Origin: a bacterium
Lineage (GTDB): Bacteria; Desulfobacterota; Deferrisomatia; Deferrisomatales; Deferrisomataceae
Direction: 5' to 3'
NCBI GenBank assembly: GCA_027021615.1
Contig: JALUTY010000014.1
Coordinates: 1 to 64,000 of the forward strand
DNA: 64,000 nt
Shown here one piece after another: positions 16,151 to 24,627 of this stretch. Numbering within the stretch: the stretch's first letter is position 1; each line of letters opens with the position of its first letter. A program made the position numbers and the translations under genes. Below the pieces are notes generated by a model that saw only the letters and a program-made list of their open reading frames with translations, did no database searches and was not told the origin of the DNA.

Positions 16151-16773
16151 GGGGGGGACGTTGGGACGTTAGGACGTTAGGACGTTGGGACGTTGGGACG
16201 TTGGGACGTTAGGACGTTAGGACGTTAGGACGGTGGGACGGTGGGACGGTGGGACGGTGGGACGTCCCTGAGGCCCCCGAGAGGGGTGGCAACGTGCCCT
16301 GGCTCACGGTGTAGGAGCGACCTCTCGGTCGCGATCCCTGGCGGGGCCAGTCGGCGGCGGGGCAAGGGACCTGCCTCCGGCCGGGCGCGAAGCCGGGCAT
16401 CGAGATTCGCCGCGCAGGCACGGGACCGAAGGGCTGCTTTCATGACAACTCGGCGGAATCCGAACCATTTCGCGGTCCGAGCGTCAGAGGCGCTGCGCGG
16501 CGAGCTAAGGGGCCGCGCCCGGCTCTCCGGCAGGTCCCTTGCCCCCGAGCTTTGGCGGTGGCCCGGGGAAGCGGCCCGGCCGCCCAGCGGGCCGAAGGCC
16601 CCGACCGACGACCGTTGACCGACGACCGACGACCGAAGTGACCAGGAGGCCAGAGAGAGAATGAGACCCTTGCAAACCGTAGGTATCCCCCCCCTCGTCA
16701 CGGTTCCGCGGGCGGCCCAGCCGCCCAGCCGCCGTGCTGCCCGGCGGCCTAGCCGCCTAGCGGCTTAGCCGCC
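16151..16773. repeat. Mosaic intergenic element, site 8 (inside liv operon)
   Basis: Fourteen 8-nt units of GACGTTAG/GACGTTGG/GACGGTGG type (16157-16264); a GACCTCTCGGTCGC hairpin region (16318-16333); a long inverted repeat (16360-16544) nearly identical to the site-1 copy; short CCGCCCAG units (16569-16585) with the GGGCCGAAGGCCC hairpin; a GACCGAC 7-nt array (16602-16636); a GAAGTGACCAGGAGG leader box (16635-16649); and a second 8-nt array CCGCCTAG (16718-16773) that ends at the livH ATG. The only possible gene is a 35-codon frame at 16661-16768. Confidence 0.85.
16661..16768 (+). CDS. Possible 35-residue leader peptide before livH
   Basis: A short ATG frame with a good ribosome site (CCAGGAGG, 10 nt upstream) in the position where other leader boxes meet a true gene. 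It ends five bases before the livH ATG, which lacks its own ribosome site, so translation of livH could be coupled to it. The encoded peptide is basic and proline-rich in its second half because it reads through an 8-nt array (RRAARRPSRLAA). This may equally be a chance frame. Confidence 0.25.
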   Translation: MRPLQTVGIPPLVTVPRAAQPPSRRAARRPSRLAA

Positions 16774-17640
16774 ATGTTCTGGCAGCTGGTCGTGAGCGGG
16801 CTGGCCACGGGGTGCGTGTACGCCCTGGTGGCCCTGGGCCTCACTCTGATCTACCGGGCCACGGAGCACGTGAACTTCGCCCAGGGCGAGCTGGCCATGG
16901 TGGGGGCGTTCCTGGGGTTCACCCTCCACGTGCACCTTCAGCTGCCGGTGTGGGCCGCGGTGCTGGGCGGGGCGGTGCTGGGTGGGGCGGTCGGGTGGGT
17001 GTGCGAGCTGGCCGTGATCCGACCCGCGGAGGGCCAGCCCCACGTCAACGTGTTCATCATCACCCTGGGGCTCAGCATCGTGCTCAAGAGCCTCGCCGGC
17101 ATGGTGTGGTCCCACGACGAGTTCCCGTTCCCGCCGCTGTTCTCGCCCCGAGGGGTGCGGCTGGGCTCGGTGGTGGTCACGCCGCTCAACCTGGGCACCA
17201 TTGCTGTGGCCCTGGGGATCATGGTGGGGCTGTTCGCGTTCTTCCGGTACACCCGCCACGGCGTGGCCATGCGGGCGGTGTGCGAGAACCCGGAGGCGGC
17301 CCAGCTCATGGGGGTGGAGGTGCGGCGGGTGTACGCGTTCGCCTGGATCCTGTCGGCAGGGCTGAGCGCCCTGGCCGGGGCCCTGATCGCGCCGGTGCTG
17401 AACCTCTCGACCCACATGGGCGCCGTGGTGATCCCGGCGTTTGCCGCGGCCATCCTGGGTGGCTGGGGATCGTTTCCAGGGGCCATCGCCGGCGGCATGG
17501 CCCTGGGGGTGATCGAGAACCTGGCCGGCGGGTATCTGGCCGCCCAGATCAAGAACATGGTGCCGTTCCTGGTGGTGCTGGCCGTGCTGGTGGCCCGGCC
17601 CCAAGGTCTGTTGGGGGAGCGGGAGGTCCGGAAGGTATGA
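16774..17640 (+). CDS. livH: Branched-chain amino-acid-type ABC permease LivH
   Basis: 288 aa, about eight hydrophobic segments. The N-terminal GLATGCVYALVALGLTLIYR, HVNFAQGEL, and the cytoplasmic coupling segment RAVCENPEAAQLMGVEVRRV (about 168-187) are characteristic of LivH. It forms the membrane channel with LivM. The stop overlaps the livM start (ATGA). No ribosome site is seen directly upstream; an 8-nt tandem array abuts the ATG, and coupling to a short upstream frame is possible. Confidence 0.94.
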   Translation: MFWQLVVSGLATGCVYALVALGLTLIYRATEHVNFAQGELAMVGAFLGFTLHVHLQLPVWAAVLGGAVLGGAVGWVCELAVIRPAEGQPHVNVFIITLGLSIVLKSLAGMVWSHDEFPFPPLFSPRGVRLGSVVVTPLNLGTIAVALGIMVGLFAFFRYTRHGVAMRAVCENPEAAQLMGVEVRRVYAFAWILSAGLSALAGALIAPVLNLSTHMGAVVIPAFAAAILGGWGSFPGAIAGGMALGVIENLAGGYLAAQIKNMVPFLVVLAVLVARPQGLLGEREVRKV

Positions 17641-18566
17641 GGACGGTCCGAAAAATCGCGATGTGGGCCGGGGCCGCGGCAGTGCTCTGGGTGGTGAAGG
17701 CGAGCCTGGGGCTGTTCGTGGTGAACCTGCTCCTGGTCTACGTGATCGTGGCCGTGGGGCTCAACCTGCTCATGGGGTTCACGGGCCAGATCAGCGCCGG
17801 CCACGCCGGGTTCCTGGCGGTGGGGGCCTACGTGGCGGCCCTGGTGGGCACGCACGCACCCCAGGTCGGGGCGGTGGGCGCCCTGATCGCGGCGGGCGCG
17901 GCGGCCGCCCTGTTGGGGGTGGCGATCGGGTTGCCGGCGCTTCGGCTGGCCGGGTTCTACATCGCCATGGCCACCCTGGCGTTCGGGGTGGTGGTGACCG
18001 AGGCGATCCTCCAGATGGACGTCTGGACCGGCGGGGCCGACGGCATGTACGTGCTGGCGCCCTCGCTGTTCGGCTTTCCCCTGGACTCGGACACCCAGAA
18101 GTTCTGGCTGGTTCTGGGGACGGCGGTGCTGGCCGTGTGGACCGCCCAGAACCTGGCAGGGTCCAAGGTGGGGCGGGCGTTCCTGGCGCTGCGCGAGAGC
18201 GACGTGGCGACCGAGACGCTGGGCATCTCCACGGCCGCCTACCGGACCCTGGCCTTCGCCCTCAGCGCGTTCTACACGGGGGTGGCGGGCGGGCTGTTCG
18301 CCTACGTGGTCTCGTACATCTCGCCCGACGCGTTCTCCATCGAGCTATCGATCGACTTCGTGGCCATGGTGATCCTGGGGGGCATGGGGAGCATCGGCGG
18401 TTCGATCGTGGGGGCCGCCCTGCTGACCGTGCTCAACCAGTACCTGGCGGTGCTCCAGGACTTCAAGGCCCTGATCTTCGGGCTCGCCGTGGTGGTCTGC
18501 ATGATCTTGATGCCGGGAGGAGTCAGCGCGGCGTGGAAAGCGGCCCTGGAGCGGTTCCGGGGCTGA
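17637..18566 (+). CDS. livM: Branched-chain amino-acid-type ABC permease LivM
   Basis: 309 aa with eight or more membrane segments. GLNLLMGFTGQISAGHAGF (about 38-56) and the coupling helix RAFLALRESDVATETLGIS (about 181-199) are LivM hallmarks. It pairs with LivH in the inner membrane. The ATG overlaps the livH stop. The C-terminus ends without the fused ATPase found in some family members. Confidence 0.94.
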   Translation: MRTVRKIAMWAGAAAVLWVVKASLGLFVVNLLLVYVIVAVGLNLLMGFTGQISAGHAGFLAVGAYVAALVGTHAPQVGAVGALIAAGAAAALLGVAIGLPALRLAGFYIAMATLAFGVVVTEAILQMDVWTGGADGMYVLAPSLFGFPLDSDTQKFWLVLGTAVLAVWTAQNLAGSKVGRAFLALRESDVATETLGISTAAYRTLAFALSAFYTGVAGGLFAYVVSYISPDAFSIELSIDFVAMVILGGMGSIGGSIVGAALLTVLNQYLAVLQDFKALIFGLAVVVCMILMPGGVSAAWKAALERFRG

Positions 18567-18606
18567 ACCCTCAACCAAGCGGGCGGGGAAAAAAGGAGGT
18601 GCACTC

Positions 18607-19800
18607 ATGAGGCGAACGACGTGGTGGCTGGCAACCCTGGCGGCGGTTCTCCTGGGCGTGGCGGCGCCGGCGGCGGCCGAGGTGGGGGTGACGGCCGACC
18701 GGATCCTGATCGGCACGTCCCAGTCGTTCTCGGGGCCCCTGGTGTTCCCGGGCACCGAGGAGATCGCCGGCATCGAGGCGTACCTGGAGTACGTGAACCA
18801 AAGCGGCGGCATCCATGGCCGCAAAATCGAGTGGAAGTGGTACGACGACGGGTACAAGCCCCAGGACGCCGTGGCCAACATGAAGCGGTTGGTGGAGCAG
18901 GACCAGGTGTTCTGCATCCTGATCAACCAGGGTACGTCCCCGGTGATGGCGGTGGTGCCGTACCTGGAGCAGAAGAAGGTTCCCCTGATGTTTCCGTTCC
19001 AGGGCAGCTCGAGGCTCCACGGCAAGAAGTACGTGTTCACCTCGTTCACGTACTACGACACCCAGACCCAGATCGTGACCCGGTGGCTGGTCGAGAAGAA
19101 GGGGTTCAAGCGGATCGGCATCATCTACCAGGACGACGCCTACGGGAAGTTCTTCCTGAACACCCTGAAGAAGGAGCTCGAGGCCAAGGGGCTGAAGATC
19201 GCGGCGGCCGAGTCCGTGAAGCGCGGGGCCACCGACGTGGCGCCCCAGGTGGCCAAGATCGCCCAGGCCGGCCTGGACGCCTGCCTGCTTGCCCTGGTGC
19301 CGGGCCCTGGGGCCCAGGTGCTCAAGGAGGCCGCCAAGATCGGGCTCAAGAAGACCAAGCTGATCTCGTCGGGGCCGCTCACCGACGAGAAGTTCCTGAT
19401 CCTGTCGGGCGGCGTGGGCGAGGGGGTCTGGGGCCTGTCCCTGTGGCCCGACCCGGTGCGGGACGACTCCCCGGCCATGCAGGAGTACCGCAAGATCCTC
19501 AAGAAGTACCGCCCGGGCCACGAGCCCAACCGTTACAACCTGTACGGCTACTTCTACACCAAGCTGTTCTGCGAGGGGCTCAAGCGGGCCGGCAAGGACC
19601 TGACCCGGGAGAAGCTGATCCAGGCCCTGGAGTCGATCCAGAACTGGGAGAACGGCATCATCCCGGCGGTGTCGTTCGGCCCGGGGGACCATCAGGCCCA
19701 GGACCAGGGGTTCATGGTGGAGGTGCAGGGCGGCCGGTTCGTTCCGGTTAGCGGGTGGCTGGGCATCCGCGACGGCAAGCTCGTGGAGAGCCCGCTCTGA
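18607..19800 (+). CDS. ABC transporter periplasmic substrate-binding protein (LivK-like)
   Basis: 397 aa with a clear signal peptide (RR near the N-terminus, hydrophobic core, cleavage likely after APAAA near residue 24). The mature start VTADRILIGTSQSFSGPL and later IGIIYQDDAYGKFF, GVWGLSLWPDP and YGYFYTKLFCEGLKRAG fit the type I periplasmic-binding (Peripla_BP_6) fold. It delivers the ligand to LivHM. The AAAAAAGGAGGTG ribosome site is the strongest in the operon, consistent with high expression of a binding protein. The ligand is unknown; adjoining acyl-CoA and aryl-CoA synthetases point to an organic acid. Confidence 0.93.
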   Translation: MRRTTWWLATLAAVLLGVAAPAAAEVGVTADRILIGTSQSFSGPLVFPGTEEIAGIEAYLEYVNQSGGIHGRKIEWKWYDDGYKPQDAVANMKRLVEQDQVFCILINQGTSPVMAVVPYLEQKKVPLMFPFQGSSRLHGKKYVFTSFTYYDTQTQIVTRWLVEKKGFKRIGIIYQDDAYGKFFLNTLKKELEAKGLKIAAAESVKRGATDVAPQVAKIAQAGLDACLLALVPGPGAQVLKEAAKIGLKKTKLISSGPLTDEKFLILSGGVGEGVWGLSLWPDPVRDDSPAMQEYRKILKKYRPGHEPNRYNLYGYFYTKLFCEGLKRAGKDLTREKLIQALESIQNWENGIIPAVSFGPGDHQAQDQGFMVEVQGGRFVPVSGWLGIRDGKLVESPL

Positions 19801-20219
19801 ACCCGGCGGCCCGATCGAACCGGGCGGTCCCCCCGTCCGCCCGGTTCGATCACCTGGGGTTCGTGGTGGAGGACCTGGAAGCAGCGGCCCGCGCCTTCGA
19901 CGCGCTCCTCGGTCCCCCGATGATCCGCTCGATCCCGGAGATCGGGCTTGAGGCGCGGGTGTACCTGGGGGGAGGGGTGGAGGTGCTGCGTTTCGCGGGC
20001 GAGGTGGAGGGGATCGACCCCCGGGCCACCCGGCCGAGGCCCGGAGTGCACCACCTGGCCGTTCGGGTCCAGAACCTGAGCGGCTGCCTGGCCTCGCTGG
20101 CGCAGGACGGGGTGGGCGTGCTCCAGGGGTTCCCCCGGCCGGGGCTCCACGGCCGGATCGCGTTCGTGGAGGACCCGGTCTCCGGCGGGCTGCTGGAGCT
20201 GGTGGAGGCAGAGGCGTGA
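19755..20219 (+). CDS. VOC/glyoxalase-fold protein
   Basis: About 140-154 aa. FDHLGFVVEDLEAAARAFD and HHLAVRVQNLSGCLASL are the two beta-alpha-beta units of the vicinal-oxygen-chelate fold, and the end GLLELVEAEA supplies the usual last metal glutamate; this resembles methylmalonyl-CoA epimerase. The start is unclear: GTG 19755 overlaps the upstream gene by 46 nt, and the only later in-frame option before the domain is CTG 19797 at the upstream stop. The stop overlaps the GTG of an acyl-CoA synthetase, so it belongs to the importer/CoA operon. Specific reaction uncertain. Confidence 0.8.
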   Translation: MAGHPRRQARGEPALNPAARSNRAVPPSARFDHLGFVVEDLEAAARAFDALLGPPMIRSIPEIGLEARVYLGGGVEVLRFAGEVEGIDPRATRPRPGVHHLAVRVQNLSGCLASLAQDGVGVLQGFPRPGLHGRIAFVEDPVSGGLLELVEAEA

Positions 20220-21709
20220 GGAGGGGCGGGGCCGACCTGGCCCGGGCCATGGCCCCCGACCGGTGGGTCGCCACGTGGGCGGCGCGCCGGCCGGAGGAGC
20301 CCGGCCTCGAGTTCGAGGGACGGGTGTGGACCTGGGCGGGGTTGGACCAGGAGGTGGAGCGGACCGCCCGGTGGCTTCGGTCGCTGGGGGTGGGGCCGGG
20401 CGAGCGGGTGGCTTGCCTGCACCGGAACCACGCCCACGTGGTGTTCCTGTTCCTGGCCGCGAGCCGTCTCGGAGCGGTGTTCAACCCCTGGAACGCCCGT
20501 TTGGCGCCCGAGGAGACCGCGTACCGGCTCCGCGACGCCGATCCCCGGTGCGTGGTGGTGGAGCCGGGGTTGCGCGACCGGCTCGCTGCCGAGGTGGAGC
20601 GGTCCGGCCGGGTGGTCTCGTTCCTCCAGGGGGCCCCGGCGGGAGATGCTGCGCCCGCCCCCGCCGCAGGCCGCGGGGGGCCGGACGCGCCCCAGGCGCT
20701 CCTCTACACCTCGGGCACCACGGGCCGGCCCAAGGGGGCGCTTCTCCCCGTGCGAAAGGGGTTCTTCAACGCCCTGAACGCCCAGGAGTTCCTCGAGGTC
20801 GGTGTCGGGGACCGAATGCTGGTGGTGTTGCCCCTGTTCCACTCGGGCGCCCTGTTCATCCAGGTGGTGCCGGCCCTCTACGCCGGCGCCACGGTGGTGC
20901 TGCATTCCCGGTTCGATCCCGAGCGGGTGGCCCGCACCCTCATGGAGGACCGGATCACCCACTTCCTGGCCGTGCCCACGGTGCTCCGGAGGGTCCTGGA
21001 TGCGGGCAGTGCGCAGCATCTGCGGGGCCTTCGGGTGTGCGGGGTGGGCGGGGAGCCGGTGCCGCCGGAGATGATCGCCTCGTGCCTCGAGGCCGGGGTT
21101 GAGGTGCGCCAGCTCCTGGGCCAGACCGAGACCTCGATCGTGCTGTGGGCCTCGGCCGACGATCTCCGGGACCGGCCGGGCACGGTGGGCCGGCCGGTAC
21201 GCCACGCCGAGCTGCGGCTGGGGCCCATCCGGTCGGGGGTGGGCGAGATCCGGGTCCGGGGGCCCGCACTCATGTTGGAGTACTGGAACGATCCGGAGCT
21301 CACGCGGAGGTCCTTCGTTCGGGGGTGGTTCCGCACGGGCGACCTGGGCCGGATGGACGAGGGGGGGTACTGGTACCTGGCCGGCCGGGCCAAGGAGATG
21401 TACATCTCGGGCGGGGAGAACGTGTACCCGGCCGAGGTGGAGGCGGTGCTCCGTGCCCACCCGGCCGTGGCCGACGCGGCCGTGATCGGCGTGCCCGATC
21501 CCCGGTGGGGCGAGGCCGGCCACGCCTTCGTGGAGCTCCGGCCCGGTGCGGAGGCCTCGGCAGAGGATCTTCGGGTGTGGTGCTCCCGGCGCCTGGCCCG
21601 GTTCAAATGCCCCCGGGACGTGAGCTTCGTGGCCCGGCTGCCCCGCACCGAGCTGGGCAAGGTCCGTAAGGATGCCCTCAGGGGTCTGCGGAGAGGAACC
21701 GAACCATGA
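20216..21709 (+). CDS. Acyl-CoA synthetase (AMP-binding, fatty/aryl acid type)
   Basis: 497 aa, full-length ANL superfamily. LLYTSGTTGRPKG (about 161-173), the acyl-pocket loop LLGQTETS, GWFRTGDLGRMDEGGYWYL, GGENVYPAEVE, and the C-terminal PRTELGKVRKDAL with catalytic lysine are all present. It activates a carboxylate to acyl-CoA. It is more like long-chain or crotonobetaine-type ligases than the two PaaK-like enzymes upstream. The GTG start overlaps the VOC gene stop and its own stop overlaps the thioesterase start, so the three are tightly co-translated behind the importer. Confidence 0.9.
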   Translation: MRRGGADLARAMAPDRWVATWAARRPEEPGLEFEGRVWTWAGLDQEVERTARWLRSLGVGPGERVACLHRNHAHVVFLFLAASRLGAVFNPWNARLAPEETAYRLRDADPRCVVVEPGLRDRLAAEVERSGRVVSFLQGAPAGDAAPAPAAGRGGPDAPQALLYTSGTTGRPKGALLPVRKGFFNALNAQEFLEVGVGDRMLVVLPLFHSGALFIQVVPALYAGATVVLHSRFDPERVARTLMEDRITHFLAVPTVLRRVLDAGSAQHLRGLRVCGVGGEPVPPEMIASCLEAGVEVRQLLGQTETSIVLWASADDLRDRPGTVGRPVRHAELRLGPIRSGVGEIRVRGPALMLEYWNDPELTRRSFVRGWFRTGDLGRMDEGGYWYLAGRAKEMYISGGENVYPAEVEAVLRAHPAVADAAVIGVPDPRWGEAGHAFVELRPGAEASAEDLRVWCSRRLARFKCPRDVSFVARLPRTELGKVRKDALRGLRRGTEP

Positions 21710-22155
21710 GTCACAAAGGTCCGGACGCAGCCACCGCCTGCCGCGCCATCGCCCAAGCGGCCGAGCGGGAGGCCTTCGCCAACCGGATGGGGCTGCGCCT
21801 CCTGGAGGTGGAGCCCGGGGCCTGCCGGGTGGAGATGGTGCCCGGCGAGGACATGACCAACCTGTTCGGCACGGTCCACGGCGGAGCCCTGTTCAGCCTG
21901 CTGGACGAGGCGTTCCAGATCGCCTGCAACTCCCACGGCGTCACCGCCTTCGCCCTGAACCTGTCGGTCACCTACGTGAGCTCTGCCAAGCCCGGGGAGC
22001 GGCTGGTTGCGGAGGCGCACGAGGTGGCCCTGACCCGCCGCACGGCCTCCTACCACATCCGGGTGACCCGCGACAGCGGCGAGGTGGTGGCCACGGCCCA
22101 GGCCCTGGCCTACCGGCTGGGCACCCCCGTCCCCTTCCTGGACCCTTCCGGATGA
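21706..22155 (+). CDS. PaaI-type hotdog acyl-CoA thioesterase
   Basis: 149 aa. FGTVHGGALFSLLDEAFQIAC (split here as FGTVHGGALFSLLDEAF, about 49-65) is the PaaI active-site motif with the catalytic aspartate/glutamate on the long helix; LNLSVTYVSSAKPGERL follows. It hydrolyses aryl- or acyl-CoA esters, commonly as a safety valve releasing CoA when intermediates stall. It overlaps the acyl-CoA synthetase by 4 nt and is the last gene of the importer operon. Confidence 0.9.
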   Translation: MSHKGPDAATACRAIAQAAEREAFANRMGLRLLEVEPGACRVEMVPGEDMTNLFGTVHGGALFSLLDEAFQIACNSHGVTAFALNLSVTYVSSAKPGERLVAEAHEVALTRRTASYHIRVTRDSGEVVATAQALAYRLGTPVPFLDPSG

Positions 22156-22401
22156 ATAGCCGTTCGGTCCGATCCGATGAGGCTCGCCCCAACAACGAAC
22201 CACGAACGACCAGTAGCTGCTTTGTTCCTCCGTTGTCGTGAGGACCGGGGGCGTCCGTCCGAAAAACCGGCGCGAATGTGTGCTCGAGCCTCTGATCGAC
22301 GGGAACCACGCTCTCACTGTCTCGTGTACGCTTGGTTCTTCGGTTTCCCACCGTCTTGAAAGACTGTCTTGAGCTCGTATCGAGAATTTTTTCTGAAGGG
22401 C

Positions 22402-22430
22402 TTGCATAAGTTGGATGGGTCCGTTATATA
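22402..22430 (+). promoter_or_regulatory. Sigma-70-type promoter of the MucR gene
   Basis: TTGCAT (22402-22407) and TATATA (22425-22430) with a 17-bp spacer, 39 bp before the start codon of the MucR-family gene. The surrounding 22360-22470 is clearly more AT-rich than the rest of the window. The remainder of the 314-bp gap (22156-22401) shows no gene or repeat. Confidence 0.6.
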
Positions 22431-22469
22431 ACTCGTGCCGTTCACAACGCTCACGTTAGGAGGACCCCC

Positions 22470-22949
22470 ATGGACAAACGTTTGCTGCTCCAGCTCACCG
22501 CCGACATTGTGGCCTCTCATGTCTCCATGAACGAAATGGGGCAGGAGGATCTGCTCTCCGAGATCGACAAGGTGTATCGAAAGCTGGCCACCCTGGCCGG
22601 TGAGGAGGTGGCCGAGAAGGCGGCGGAGGCGGCGGAGGCCGAGGAGACCGGCGAGGAGGCGCCGGCGCAGCCCGTGGTGCCGCCGGATGTGGCCTTCGGC
22701 AAGGACAAGATCTACTGCATGATCTGCGGCAAGGGGATGAAGACCCTGAAACGTCATCTCCACACCGCCCATGGGCTCGATCCGAAGGCCTATCTGACCA
22801 AGTTCGGGCTGCCCACGAACACCCCGCTGGTGTCCCAGGAGTACTCGGAGCAGCGCAAGCGCATGGCTGCCGAGTTGGGCCTGGCGGAGAAGCTGGTCGA
22901 GGCCCGGGCCGCCCGGGCGGCCAAGCGCAAGGCGCAACAGGAGGAGTAG
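22470..22949 (+). CDS. MucR/Ros-family zinc-finger transcriptional regulator
   Basis: 159 aa. The C-terminal half has the MucR core: KIYCMICGKGMKTLKRHL and the following HTAHG give one C2H2 zinc finger, then LDPKAYLTKFGLP and SEQRKRMAAELGL. An alanine/glutamate-rich linker (about 52-70) joins it to an N-terminal helical region. Such proteins bind AT-rich DNA and control envelope and motility genes in proteobacteria. It is a single-gene unit: own promoter, a TAGGAGGA ribosome site, and a strong terminator. Its AT-rich promoter could be an autoregulatory target. Confidence 0.92.
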   Translation: MDKRLLLQLTADIVASHVSMNEMGQEDLLSEIDKVYRKLATLAGEEVAEKAAEAAEAEETGEEAPAQPVVPPDVAFGKDKIYCMICGKGMKTLKRHLHTAHGLDPKAYLTKFGLPTNTPLVSQEYSEQRKRMAAELGLAEKLVEARAARAAKRKAQQEE

Positions 22950-22969
22950 CTATCGGGAACGACCCAGAC

Positions 22970-23008
22970 ACGGCCCGGATCGAGTCCCCCGATCCGGGCC
23001 GTCTTTTT
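22970..23008 (+). terminator. Rho-independent terminator after the MucR gene
   Basis: Perfect 13-bp stem, ACGGCCCGGATCG (22970-22982) with CGATCCGGGCCGT (22990-23002), a 7-nt loop, then CTTTTT. It closes the MucR transcript. Confidence 0.92.
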
Positions 23009-23502
23009 CTGGAGACTAGAGAGCCTAGAGAAAATCTTAGGGGCCTCGGCCCGTGAGGTGGGGCGGGCGCTCCACCAGGCCCCCCGCCGCCGAGTTGGCG
23101 AGAGCCCCTCGCCCTGGGGGCCAGGAGGCCGAAGACCGAAGACCGTGGGCCGAAGTTACAGGGAAGCCCCTTCGGCGCTGGGGGCCCCTACAACGGAGAA
23201 GGGTAACGTGCGTTGGCTCGGGCCGTTGTCGGCGGCGGGCATGGGGCCTGCGGTTCAGGAACCAGAAGACAGAATTCAGAGGACAGGTTGCAACGTCGGA
23301 TGCAGGAGCGTGCCCGTGGTCTTTTCCTGTCTTCGGCCCGCTGAATCCTGGTCCCTGAAACCCATGCCCCCCGACTTTGGTGCGGTTCGAGAGCCGCCCG
23401 GCCGCCCAGCTGTCCAGCCGCCTAGCGGGCCGAAGGCCCCAGACCGGCGACCGTTGACCGTAGACCGACGACCGAAGTTACGAAGTTACGTGGAAGGCAG
23501 CC
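23009..23502. repeat. Mosaic intergenic element, site 9 (two elements in tandem)
   Basis: A TAGAGAG remnant (23015-23030); a first 7-nt array with GAAGTTACAGGGAAG box (23130-23166) that leads into a GC hairpin instead of a gene; AAGGGTAACG box (23200-23209); an inverted repeat (23237-23370) with the same core as site 3; an 8-nt array (23396-23430); a second GACCGTT/GACCGAC array (23442-23476); and a leader box with the octamer GAAGTTAC doubled (23474-23489), then GTGGAAGG 10 nt before the ATG at 23503. The tandem layout suggests one element inserted into or beside another. Confidence 0.82.
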
Positions 23503-24627
23503 ATGGGCAAGGACAACGTGGTGTTCCTCGAGGTCATCGAGTGGTTCGACCCCACCGGCCGGGAGGTGGCTCACCGGATCCCCGAGGGAGGCTCCGGCGA
23601 GTTCAAGGTGGGGGCCCAGGTGATCGTGCGCGACAGCCAGGCGGCCGTGTTCTACTCGGGCGGGGTGGCCTGTGACGCCCTGGGGCCGGGGCGCCACACC
23701 TTGGTCACCAAGAACGTGCCGCTGCTCACCAAGGCCCTGGCCCTGCCCTGGGGCTTCACCAGCCCGTTTCGGGCCGAGGTGTACTTTGTCAACCTCAAGG
23801 TGTTCGCGAACCTGAGGTGGGGCACCCGCGACCCGGTAGCGTTCCGGGACCGGGAGCTCGGCCTGGTCCGGCTCCGGGCCCACGGCATGTGCAACGTCCG
23901 GGTGGTCCAGCCGGTGCTGTTCGTGAACACCTTGGTGGGCACCGAGGCCTCGTACACCGTGGACGCCCTGGAGGCCTACCTGGGGGAGGTGATCGTCTCC
24001 CGGCTGAACGATCATCTAGGAGAAAACCTGGACTCGCTCCTCGAGCTGCCCACCCGGTACGAGGAGCTGGCCGGGGGGCTTCACGAACGGCTGGCGCAGG
24101 ACCTGGCCGGGTATGGGCTGGCGTTGGACGCTTTGTACATCAACGCCATCACCCCGCCGGACGAGGTGCAGCAGGCCATCGACGACCGCACCCGGCTGGG
24201 CGCCGTGGGCGACCGGTTGGACGAGCTCATGAAGCTCAAAGTGGCCGAGGCGCTGGAGCGGGCGGCCGACGCCGGCGGGCCGGCCGAGGGCGCCATGGGG
24301 CTGGGCCTGGGGATGATCCTGCCCGGACTCCTGTCCGGCATGGGATCCCTCGACAGGGCGCCGGCCGAGGGGATCGCCCCGTGCCCGGAGTGCGGCCTGC
24401 CCGTGGGCGGTAACGCCCGGTTCTGCCCCCACTGTGGGCACCAGATTCTGGTGACACGCCGCTGCGCCCGGTGCGGCAAGAACCTGACGGCCCGGGCGAG
24501 GTTCTGCCCCGCGTGTGGCGCCCCCACCGATGCCCGGCCGGCGGGGCGGACCTGCGGGGCCTGTGGCGCCGAGAACCGGCCGGAGGCCGTGTTCTGCAAC
24601 GCATGCGGAACCCGCCTGACCGGGTAG
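23503..24627 (+). CDS. SPFH (band 7)-type protein with three C-terminal zinc ribbons
   Basis: 374 aa. The first two thirds (about 1-255) are a band-7/SPFH domain of the YdjI type (IVRDSQAAVFYSGG, GPGRHTLVTKNVP). After a glycine-rich linker (MGLGLGMILPGLLSGMG) come three CxxC...CxxC ribbons: CPECG/CPHCG, CARCG/CPACG and CGACG/CNACG. No transmembrane segment is obvious, so it may form cytoplasmic or membrane-associated assemblies. The next two genes overlap or abut it and encode unrecognised proteins, the first also with zinc ribbons. Function unknown beyond a scaffold role inferred from the family. Confidence 0.85.
   Translation: MGKDNVVFLEVIEWFDPTGREVAHRIPEGGSGEFKVGAQVIVRDSQAAVFYSGGVACDALGPGRHTLVTKNVPLLTKALALPWGFTSPFRAEVYFVNLKVFANLRWGTRDPVAFRDRELGLVRLRAHGMCNVRVVQPVLFVNTLVGTEASYTVDALEAYLGEVIVSRLNDHLGENLDSLLELPTRYEELAGGLHERLAQDLAGYGLALDALYINAITPPDEVQQAIDDRTRLGAVGDRLDELMKLKVAEALERAADAGGPAEGAMGLGLGMILPGLLSGMGSLDRAPAEGIAPCPECGLPVGGNARFCPHCGHQILVTRRCARCGKNLTARARFCPACGAPTDARPAGRTCGACGAENRPEAVFCNACGTRLTG

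Noticed and set aside
16157-16264. Octamer array considered as a CRISPR
   Set aside because: The units are 8 nt, directly tandem, without spacers; no cas genes are present.
22177-22359. Short plus-strand frame before the MucR gene
   Set aside because: It overlaps the promoter region, has no ribosome site and no recognisable sequence.
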